A stretch of 9,088 nucleotides of DNA from Candidatus Omnitrophota bacterium (lineage in GTDB: Bacteria; Hinthialibacterota; Hinthialibacteria; Hinthialibacterales; JAKPRU01): assembly GCA_029557025.1 (NCBI GenBank), contig JAKPRU010000144.1:1-9088 (forward strand), read 5' to 3'. Made by a program: the position numbers and the translations under genes. Positions 1 to 6,297 of the stretch are shown one piece after another (the first letter of the stretch is position 1; every line of letters starts with the position of its first letter). The notes under the pieces were generated by a model. The model had not been told where the DNA came from. It made no database searches and was given only the letters and a program-made list of their open reading frames with translations.

Positions 1-2934
1 AACAAATTTCATGTATTCCCCTTTCAGAGTTTTTGTGGTTCGCCGCTCGACAATTGTTCCACAGATCGTGACAGTCGCATTCGGATATTGGGGCAAGGAA
101 ACAATCGGTGTGTATGCCCGCCAGTCGAGATACCCATCGTAATAGTCCAGCGGGTGCCCCGACACTGTGAATCCGAGCAATTCCATCTCGATTTCCATTT
201 TTCTGCGAAACGGATAATCACGATGCCCGCGCAAAATGGCGAAACAGGCCTCATTCTCCGGTTCGAATAGGGACATCTGCGGGTTGGATGCGTTACAGGT
301 TCCGGCTTTGATGGGCCGGTGGCTCAACGATTCCATCTCCCACAGCAGGGCAGGGCGGGGAACTCCCCAGCTGTCACCCGCGCCGCAGCGAATCAACGCG
401 CGCAACACCGCCGGATCCATCCTGACCCGCCGCATCAGATCCTCCAGCGACTCGAACAGCCCGCGAACACCGCGTTCCTCCACAATCCGCCGGGCCACCT
501 TGCCGGGAACATCTTTCACCTGTTCCAGCGGAACACGGATCTGATCCCCCTCAACCGTGAATCGCGCCGCATCCGAGGCATTAAAATCGGGCGCCAGAAA
601 CCCGATGCCCAGCCGCCGAGCCTCCAGTGTGTAAACAAACCGCGAGTAAAATCCTCTTCCGCTTGACAGAACCGCCGCCAGAAACGCCGCCGGGTAATGT
701 CCTTTCAAATACGCGGCCTGGTACGCCAGAATCGCGTAGGATGCCGAATGCGCCTTGTTAAACGCATACCCGGAGAACTCTGTGATATACCTCCAGACCG
801 TGTCGATCTCTTGGTCGGCGTATCCCTTTGCGCGAGCGCCCCGCCGGAATTCCGCCTCGAATTCCTCCACCGTGTTCCGGCAGTTCCATTTGGTAAGCGC
901 CCGACGAAGAAGGTCGGCGCGACCCAGGTTCATTCCCGCGAATGCGTGTGCAATCATCAGCACATGCTCTTCATAAACCATCACCCCGTAGGTACGTTCC
1001 AACACCGGTTTCAGCGCCGGATGCGGATATGTCACCGGCTCCATCCCCTGGTATCGCCGCGAAAATTGCCGCATTTTCCCGTGGTTGCTCGCGCCGGGAC
1101 GGATAATCGAAAGCGCCGCAATCAGGCATTCCATATCGCGGCAATTCAACATCTTCAGCAGGTTGCACATCGCAGGCGATTCGATCTGAAAACATCCCCG
1201 CGCCTGCCCGCCCGCAATCAGCTCCCAGGTCTTCGGATCATCTTCCGGGATTTCATAAGGATTGATCTCTATCCCATGCTGTTGCCGGATTGTCTCAATA
1301 GTCTCTGAAATCACAGTCAGCCCCGCCTGACCCAGCAAATCAATCTTAACCAGCCCCAATTCCTCCACTGGCTCCATATCGAATTGCGTGACAATTGGCC
1401 CCTTCGCGCTTTTCTGCAAAGGCACAAGATCGGTCAACGGTTCCCGGCTGACCACCAATCCACACGGATGCATCCCGGTGTGACGAGGCACTCCTTCCAG
1501 GCATTTGGCGATCGCCAGAAGTGTCCGCAGTGGTTCCCGGTCCACCGGCAAATCGGCGCACTCCGGGAGCGCATGAATTTTCTCCTCCAGCCGCTCAGCG
1601 GAACCAGAAGGCAGTCGTTTCGTCAGACTGCGGATTTCCCGTTCCGCAAGGCCGAGAACTTTGCCGACTTCCGCGACAGCGGTCCGCGCGTGCATTCGGA
1701 CCATGGAACAGATCGTCGCACAGTGATCCGCTCCATACCGCTGATACACATACTCCACCATTTCATCCCGACGGTCCCATGGCAGGTCCAGGTCGATATC
1801 CGCCAGGCCGCTGTGAATCATTCGTTCGGGGTTGAGAAACCGTTCGAAATAGAGATTGTATCGAACCGGGCAGACATGGCTGATCCCCAGTGCATAGCAC
1901 ACCATGCTGTCGGCGGCGCTGCCCCGCGCAACAGCCCATATCCCGCGACGGTGCGCCTCACGGCAGATATCCCAGGTCATCAGGAAATACTCACTGTAGC
2001 CCACTTGCTGAATGATCCGCAACTCGTATTCCAACCGCTCGCGGATCGGTTCCGACAAATCGCCATAACGTTGAACAGCCCCCGCGAAACAGAGATTCCG
2101 CAGGTGGGACGCCGCACTCTCCCCCTCCGGCAGCAGAAAATGCGGAAAAATCGTCCGCCCCAGCGAGAGCGGAAGTTCACACCGCTCCGCCGCGCGAAAT
2201 GTGTTCTCCAACACCTCCGGGTAATCCCGAAACCGGCGCGCCATCTCCGCCGGTCCCGGCAAATCCAGCGGCAGGCGAAGTTCCTTTTCGGGGTGTCGGT
2301 AATGCAACGCGGTTCCCGTTCGAATAGACACAAGAATCCGGTACAGCATTTCATCCGTCGGATCGACATAATGCGCGTTCGGCACGGCAAGACACGCAAC
2401 ACCGACCCGTCGGCCCAACGCGGCTATTTCGGACAACAGCCAACGATCACGGCTATCCGGCCCCCAGTGCATCTCGAGGAAGAAATCCTCCGCGAAAATC
2501 TCCCGAAATCCGGTTGCTTCCTGCACAGCCTTCTCAGGCTGCCGGGCCAGTATCGCCCGCGCCGGCGGCCCTTTCCGACACCCCGAAAGACACAGCAATC
2601 CCTCACGATGATTTGCAACTGCCTGTCGCGAGATCCCTTCCGGATGATCGATCAGGAAAGTAATCAGACGGCTCAGGTTTCGATATCCGACTCCGTTCTT
2701 AATCAACAGCACAATCCGGCTTCCGTCATCCAGCGAAACTTCCGCTCCCAGAATCGGCTTGATTCCGCACTTGTGGGCGGCCTTGTAAAGCGGTACAGCG
2801 CTGTATATCCCGTCATAATCGGTGATCGCAATTCCGGGCATCCCAAACCGAGATGCTGCCCCCACAAGGTCCTCCACCGAGGCCGGACTGCTCAGGAATG
2901 AGTAATAGCTATGCACATGAAGCGGAACATACAT
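1..2934 (-). CDS. dnaE: DnaE-family DNA polymerase III alpha subunit, DnaE2/ImuC-like, 3' end outside window
   Basis: Frame is open from the ATG at 2934 to the window edge: 978 codons, no stop, so the C-terminus is missing (the family usually has about 1050-1160 residues). It is a template-directed DNA polymerase acting in the cytoplasm. The PHP domain covers about residues 3-210 and begins with H6-V-H8; E65, C119 and H188 are kept, but the usual TDH histidine is Tyr40 and the usual Asp before HY is Ala187, so proofreading by PHP is doubtful. The palm follows: GSAADSMVCYALG at 338-350, D379-I-D381-L-D383 and D532 in KIDLLG match the catalytic aspartates. Fingers lie near 640-760 (GYAFNKAHSASYA 722-734), then a helix-hairpin-helix region near 800-865, SGHPLDYY 925-932 and the start of an OB fold at about 953. 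The GFYS segment at 761-764 and the CGAGDSWG...ALLW segment at 850-865 resemble error-prone DnaE2/ImuC, while SGHPL resembles DnaE1, so the subfamily is inferred. ATG 2934 is chosen because PHP starts at once and GGTGA lies 6 bases upstream. Confidence 0.93.
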   Translation of the reverse strand, partial: MYVPLHVHSYYSFLSSPASVEDLVGAASRFGMPGIAITDYDGIYSAVPLYKAAHKCGIKPILGAEVSLDDGSRIVLLIKNGVGYRNLSRLITFLIDHPEGISRQAVANHREGLLCLSGCRKGPPARAILARQPEKAVQEATGFREIFAEDFFLEMHWGPDSRDRWLLSEIAALGRRVGVACLAVPNAHYVDPTDEMLYRILVSIRTGTALHYRHPEKELRLPLDLPGPAEMARRFRDYPEVLENTFRAAERCELPLSLGRTIFPHFLLPEGESAASHLRNLCFAGAVQRYGDLSEPIRERLEYELRIIQQVGYSEYFLMTWDICREAHRRGIWAVARGSAADSMVCYALGISHVCPVRYNLYFERFLNPERMIHSGLADIDLDLPWDRRDEMVEYVYQRYGADHCATICSMVRMHARTAVAEVGKVLGLAEREIRSLTKRLPSGSAERLEEKIHALPECADLPVDREPLRTLLAIAKCLEGVPRHTGMHPCGLVVSREPLTDLVPLQKSAKGPIVTQFDMEPVEELGLVKIDLLGQAGLTVISETIETIRQQHGIEINPYEIPEDDPKTWELIAGGQARGCFQIESPAMCNLLKMLNCRDMECLIAALSIIRPGASNHGKMRQFSRRYQGMEPVTYPHPALKPVLERTYGVMVYEEHVLMIAHAFAGMNLGRADLLRRALTKWNCRNTVEEFEAEFRRGARAKGYADQEIDTVWRYITEFSGYAFNKAHSASYAILAYQAAYLKGHYPAAFLAAVLSSGRGFYSRFVYTLEARRLGIGFLAPDFNASDAARFTVEGDQIRVPLEQVKDVPGKVARRIVEERGVRGLFESLEDLMRRVRMDPAVLRALIRCGAGDSWGVPRPALLWEMESLSHRPIKAGTCNASNPQMSLFEPENEACFAILRGHRDYPFRRKMEIEMELLGFTVSGHPLDYYDGYLDWRAYTPIVSLPQYPNATVTICGTIVERRTTKTLKGEYMKFV

Positions 2935-2940
2935 GACGGC

Positions 2941-2945
2941 TCACC
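2941..2945 (-). promoter_or_regulatory. Ribosome binding site of the DnaE-family polymerase gene
   Basis: GGTGA on the minus strand lies 6 bases before the ATG at 2934. It is a short Shine-Dalgarno match, and it supports that ATG because the PHP motif follows immediately. If the predicted promoter is right, transcription would begin at about 2945-2946. The leader would then be only about a dozen bases and the site would sit at its very 5' end. Confidence 0.45.
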
Positions 2946-2951
2946 GGATAT

Positions 2952-2980
2952 ATTGTACATCTGTTCAGTATCCGATGCAA
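2952..2980 (-). promoter_or_regulatory. Predicted sigma-70 promoter of the DnaE-family polymerase gene
   Basis: On the minus strand, TTGCAT (2980-2975) and TACAAT (2957-2952) are separated by exactly 17 bases. The -10 box matches the housekeeping consensus in 5 of 6 positions. The -35 box keeps only TTG. The pair lies just upstream of the polymerase start codon, and no other candidate in the gap is as good. This is a pattern match only; no transcription start is known. Confidence 0.55.
2955..2966 (-). promoter_or_regulatory. Candidate LexA (SOS) operator overlapping the polymerase promoter
   Basis: The minus strand reads GAACAGATGTAC. This matches the LexA box known from Gram-positive bacteria and cyanobacteria, GAAC-N4-GTTC, in 7 of 8 fixed positions. 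It sits between the -35 and -10 elements and covers the first three bases of the -10 box, which is the right place for a repressor. The wider 20 bases (2970-2951) also resemble the enterobacterial SOS box in 15 of 20 positions, but the closing CAG is CAA. The LexA of this organism is unknown, so the site is an inference from pattern, position and the kind of gene it precedes. Confidence 0.45.
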
Positions 2981-3009
2981 GAAAAACCTGCCCGGTCCAC
3001 CATCAAACA

Positions 3010-3094
3010 GGCTAGGGCGAAAACCCCCGTATCTGTCGCAGAACCGCAAATCAGCGTATAGACTTCTCCCCCGAGAATTGGGGGCGACAGAGCC
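3010..3094. other. Stem-rich inverted-repeat element in the intergenic gap
   Basis: On the minus strand the 11-base arm GGCTCTGTCGC (3094-3084) can pair with GCGACAG (3039-3033) followed, after an inserted hairpin, by AGCC (3013-3010). The inserted hairpin is GGG-TTTTCG-CCC (3025-3014 region). Inside the main stem, CCCCC (minus, 3084-3080) can pair with GGGGG (3072-3068) across a 7-base loop; this shares one base with the outer arm. The complementary strand can fold in the same way. It lies upstream of the polymerase promoter and about 310 bases beyond the response regulator stop. I match it to no RNA family known to me. It could be a structured 3' end, a small RNA or a DNA-binding site. Confidence 0.35.
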
Positions 3095-3126
3095 GGGATT
3101 GAATTCTTTCAACGCACAAGTCCGCT

Positions 3127-3417
3127 TCATATTCCGGGGAGCATTGGGAGTATATTTCGATTGTTGCAGTTGGGAACCATATTGATTTCGGAATCCGCAA
3201 AGTAGAACAGCATGATCCGACAATTCAAAATCACTGCGGAAAAGCATCCTGCGGGTATGTTGCCTACTCGCTTGGATTGAGGGATGTCTGCATCGGCCAG
3301 CAGGGGGATACCTATGAACAAGCGCCGGTCGATATCAAATCCTGCACAGTCCGCAATGTCCGATTGCGCGGGATGGCCCTCCTTCCAACGGGCGTCGGGC
3401 GCGTCAGTTAATTTCAT
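3127..3417 (-). CDS. Possible small hypothetical protein, doubtful
   Basis: A 96-codon frame begins with ATG at 3417, overlaps the last 14 bases of the response regulator gene in another frame, and ends with TGA at 3127. Overlapping starts are the habit of this operon, which is the only contextual support. The predicted protein begins MKLTDAPDARWKEG, contains LFIGIPLLADADIPQSKRVG near residues 33-52, and shows no domain, signal peptide or clear membrane segment that I recognise. An AGGGG lies only 2 bases before the ATG, too close for a normal ribosome site. The exact complement of this frame on the plus strand (3103-3411) is also open but has no usual start codon. It may be non-coding or the remnant of a decayed gene. 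Confidence 0.2.
   Translation of the reverse strand: MKLTDAPDARWKEGHPAQSDIADCAGFDIDRRLFIGIPLLADADIPQSKRVGNIPAGCFSAVILNCRIMLFYFADSEINMVPNCNNRNILPMLPGI
3352..3368 (-). terminator. Weak hairpin after the response regulator gene, possible terminator
   Basis: CGCAAT (3352-3357) and ATTGCG (3363-3368) form a perfect 6-base stem with a 5-base loop, starting about 35 bases beyond the stop of the regulator gene. There is no run of T after it on the minus strand, so it does not meet the usual picture of an intrinsic terminator. It could instead protect the 3' end of the operon mRNA or be coincidental. Confidence 0.2.
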
Positions 3418-4777
3418 ACCCCTGTTTTGTGTACCGTTGGATTTTATAGAGCAGAGCGCGGCGACTGATACCGAGTTCTCTGGCGGTTTCACTGCGGTTA
3501 AAGGCGTTTTTGCGCAGTGTCTTGAGAATAGCCTCACGTTCAATATCTTCCAGTTTTCCGCGGTTCGTGGGCAGGTTATCGTCGGCATTATCCTCCGAGA
3601 AGGCTGCCAGAATACGCTTGGGGAGATGTTCGCGGATAATCAAGTCGCCTCGTGCCATCAGGGTGGCACGCTCCATGGCATTGCGGAGTTCGCGGACATT
3701 CCCCGGCCACTCATACTCTTCCAGACAGCGGACAACCGAAGGCGAAAGGCGCGGCCTGCCATCCATGAAAGTGGCCGCAAAGTAATTTGCCAGCGGGATG
3801 ATATCCTCATGTCGTTCGCGCAATGGGGGGACGTAGATTTCCATGACATTCAGGCGGAAAAACAGGTCTTCACGGAACTTACCCTGTTCGACTTCTTTCT
3901 CCAGGTTGCGGTTGGTGGTCGCCAGAATGCGGACATTGGTTTTGCGAACCAGGTTGGATCCGACCCGCTGGAATGTGCCGTCCTGGGTAATTTGAAGAAG
4001 TTTGGCCTGTAACGGGGGCGACATTTCACCGATTTCATCGAGCAAGATGGAGCCGCCATCCGCTTCTTCGAAACGTCCGATACGCTGTTGGGACGCTCCG
4101 GTGAACGAACCGCGTTCATGGCCGAACAGTTCGCTTTCCAGGAGGGCTTCCGGGATTGTGGCACAATTTACCTTTACCAGAGGCTTGCTCGCGCGCCCGC
4201 TGCGACGATGGATAAAATCGGCCAGGACCTCTTTTCCAACTCCACTCTCGCCGGTGATGAGAATCCGGCTGTCGGAGGGCGCAACAAACGCGGCCTCCCG
4301 AAAGATTTGGAGAGTTAAAGGGCTTTCCGCGATGACCTCTTCCGGGAGGTCCGGCCGTTCCAGACCCTGAAGAGGAGCGGATTCACGGATTCCGATCGCT
4401 TTTTGAACGGAGGACAAGAGCTCGTCCAGATCGATGGGTTTTTCCAGGTAATTGACGGCCCCATCCTGCATGGCCCGAACCGCGTCGCGGATATCGGCAT
4501 AAGCCGTGACCAGGAGGACCGGCAAGGTCGGCAACCGCTTCCGAGCCAGCCGTAACGTATCCAGGCCGGACATGCCGGGCATACGTACATCGGAAATAAT
4601 GATGTGGATATCCTCCTCCCGGTTTAGAATCTCGATTGATTCCTCTCCGGATGCCGCGGTCAAGACTGTAAATCCCTGGCCGGATAGGAACGACGCCAGC
4701 AGGCTTCGCTGCCCGCCATCGTCATCCACGATCAGGATTCGATATTTGGAACGTTCTTCCCGAAATTCACCTGTCAT
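3404..4777 (-). CDS. Sigma-54-dependent response regulator, NtrC family
   Basis: Cytoplasmic DNA-binding activator of sigma-54 RNA polymerase, 457 residues, the usual length for the family. The receiver domain (about 12-130) has acidic residues D18-D20, the phosphoacceptor D63 in ISDVRMPG, T91 and K113. The AAA+ domain (about 150-375) has Walker A GESGVGKE (176-183), the sigma-54 contact loop as GSFTGA (223-228) rather than the usual GAFTGA, Walker B ILLDEIGE (244-251), arginine-finger region FREDLFFRLN (301-310) and WPGNVREL (357-364). A Fis-type helix-turn-helix lies at about 408-450 (NRSETARELGISRRALLYKI). Its ATG overlaps the stop of the kinase gene by ATGA, and AAAGG lies upstream, so the pair is made together and the kinase at 4774-6297 is its probable partner. 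No sigma-54 promoter is visible in the intergenic DNA of this window, so its targets probably lie elsewhere. By analogy with PilR they may be pilin or secretion genes, which is inference. Confidence 0.95.
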   Translation of the reverse strand: MTGEFREERSKYRILIVDDDGGQRSLLASFLSGQGFTVLTAASGEESIEILNREEDIHIIISDVRMPGMSGLDTLRLARKRLPTLPVLLVTAYADIRDAVRAMQDGAVNYLEKPIDLDELLSSVQKAIGIRESAPLQGLERPDLPEEVIAESPLTLQIFREAAFVAPSDSRILITGESGVGKEVLADFIHRRSGRASKPLVKVNCATIPEALLESELFGHERGSFTGASQQRIGRFEEADGGSILLDEIGEMSPPLQAKLLQITQDGTFQRVGSNLVRKTNVRILATTNRNLEKEVEQGKFREDLFFRLNVMEIYVPPLRERHEDIIPLANYFAATFMDGRPRLSPSVVRCLEEYEWPGNVRELRNAMERATLMARGDLIIREHLPKRILAAFSEDNADDNLPTNRGKLEDIEREAILKTLRKNAFNRSETARELGISRRALLYKIQRYTKQGYEIN

Positions 4778-6297
4778 TCTGGGTTGCCTTTGGATAGAAC
4801 ATTGAAGCCGAAAATACGGAAAACGGCTCCAGGTTCTTCGGTTGGAACATACCGGATTTCCCAGCCATGAGCCAAAACAATCTGACTCACCACGGCGAGG
4901 CCCAAGCCGGTTCCATGTTCCCGCGTAGTGAAATATGGTTGAAAAATCTTGCTCTGATTTTCTACGGGTACTCCCGGACCGTTGTCCCGGATTTCAAGAA
5001 AGGGTTTTTGTCCTTTTTCCTGCCCGAATCGGATCCGGATCAACCCTCCCTCATCCACGGACTGAATCGCATTCAACAGCAGGTTGAAGAGGACCTGCCG
5101 GAGAAACGATTCGTCTGCCTCGATGCTCGTATCCGGAATTTCGATTTTGAGGTCGATCTTCTTGTCACCGAGGTCGGATAACAGAGCCTGTTCGACCTCC
5201 CTGGTGACGGCGGCCAGATTGACGGGAGTCGGTTTTGGCTCACAGGGCTTGGAATAGTTAATGAACTCGTTGAGTTGTGCGGTGATCTGATCGACCTCTT
5301 CCGTAATTTGCAAGGCTTGGGTTTGGGTTTCGGGTCGCGAGCCGGTATCGCGTGCGATGACCTGTGCCAGCCCGCGAACAAGATTCAGGGGATTGCGTGT
5401 TTCATGCGCCAGACCGGCGGCAGCGAGATTCATTCTGCGTAAATGGACGTTCATTTCGTTGGCCCGTACCAGGCGGACCTGCAAATCCGACGAGCGAACT
5501 AGACTCCGCCACGCTAAACCGAATCCCAACAAGGCCACGAGGGTAGACGCGACGATGGGGATTCGCAGCCAGACATCTTTCTTAATAGCCAAATCATATT
5601 GTTTTGTGGACATCTCAATCGCGAATCCATGAAGTCCCGCTTTTTGAACTAACGATTGGTATTCTTCTTCATCCATTCCTCGCGGGCGTCGAATTCGTGG
5701 TCCGGGCCGGTTTCTTTCCCGGCGAACGTGGTCTCCGGCTTGGGTAGCCGATTCAATGTCCCTGTCGGCAGGTTCCGGCGGCAAAGGTCGGGGTTCGTTA
5801 TCCTCAAAGGCTCCCATTTCCGGCGGAGGCGGCCGCATCCGGTGAAGAATGCCTCGATCATTTTCCTGAAGGATCAGAGTGGGGGTGTCCCAATCCTCAA
5901 GTGGGGATTCCACTTCCAGATCGACAAGACTGACCATCCAAACGGAGTTTTTGTCCCATTTTTCTCCAGCCTCGATCAGACTGTCCAGATCGGAGATGTC
6001 GATATCGCCCGCCGAACACACAATTTCACCATAAGCATTAAACAGTATAACCGACTTGAAGTCTTCGGACCGGACCAGTTCGAGCAAGGCGGCTTCCAGT
6101 CGAGGTTGAAAAACAACACCCCCGAAAAAACGCTGGGAACGGATTACTACGGCGAGAGTATTGGCGATATCACGTCCCCGGTTGCGCAGGGCGGTCCGGC
6201 CGTCCGCAACGACTCGCTGATGCTCCAGGTACTGCCAGGCCACGACCGCCAGCCAGAAGATTGTCAACACAATGGGGATCACCCGTTTGAGAATCAT
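4774..6297 (-). CDS. Membrane sensor histidine kinase (NtrB/HydH-like), partner of the adjacent regulator
   Basis: Inner-membrane sensor of 507 residues that phosphorylates itself and then the regulator encoded next. A first membrane segment lies at about 4-22 and a second at about 245-265, enclosing a periplasmic sensor region of some 220 residues. That region holds a Pro/Arg/Glu-rich stretch (about 150-208, with PPPPE and RPLPPEP) that looks disordered. HisKA follows with LAHETRNPL; the phosphoacceptor is H298. The ATPase domain has the N box with N405 and N409, DNGPG (438-442), the YFTT segment (455-458) and GTGLGL (462-467). No PAS or HAMP domain is evident. AAGGA lies 7 bases before the ATG at 6297, and the ATG overlaps the secretin gene stop by ATGA. 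Being in one operon with the secretin suggests that it senses envelope or secretion state; the signal is unknown. Confidence 0.93.
   Translation of the reverse strand: MILKRVIPIVLTIFWLAVVAWQYLEHQRVVADGRTALRNRGRDIANTLAVVIRSQRFFGGVVFQPRLEAALLELVRSEDFKSVILFNAYGEIVCSAGDIDISDLDSLIEAGEKWDKNSVWMVSLVDLEVESPLEDWDTPTLILQENDRGILHRMRPPPPEMGAFEDNEPRPLPPEPADRDIESATQAGDHVRRERNRPGPRIRRPRGMDEEEYQSLVQKAGLHGFAIEMSTKQYDLAIKKDVWLRIPIVASTLVALLGFGLAWRSLVRSSDLQVRLVRANEMNVHLRRMNLAAAGLAHETRNPLNLVRGLAQVIARDTGSRPETQTQALQITEEVDQITAQLNEFINYSKPCEPKPTPVNLAAVTREVEQALLSDLGDKKIDLKIEIPDTSIEADESFLRQVLFNLLLNAIQSVDEGGLIRIRFGQEKGQKPFLEIRDNGPGVPVENQSKIFQPYFTTREHGTGLGLAVVSQIVLAHGWEIRYVPTEEPGAVFRIFGFNVLSKGNPE

Noticed and set aside
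1384..2901. 505-codon open frame on the plus strand
   Set aside because: It lies antisense to the DnaE-family gene, whose frame has clear catalytic motifs. Its translation is Arg/Pro/His-rich with no domain, so it is a shadow.
3010..3094. tRNA gene or known riboswitch (c-di-GMP, cobalamin types considered)
   Set aside because: There is no T-loop TTC motif or normal acceptor stem, and no conserved core of those riboswitches. It also lies upstream of, not within, the predicted polymerase leader.
3646..3690. TGGCAC-containing strings resembling sigma-54 promoters (also near 4158 and 5375)
   Set aside because: The -12 TTGC is absent or wrongly spaced in each, and all lie inside coding sequence.
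3284..4012. 242-codon open frame on the plus strand
   Set aside because: Mostly antisense to the response regulator AAA+ and DNA-binding domains. No motif and no upstream ribosome site of note.
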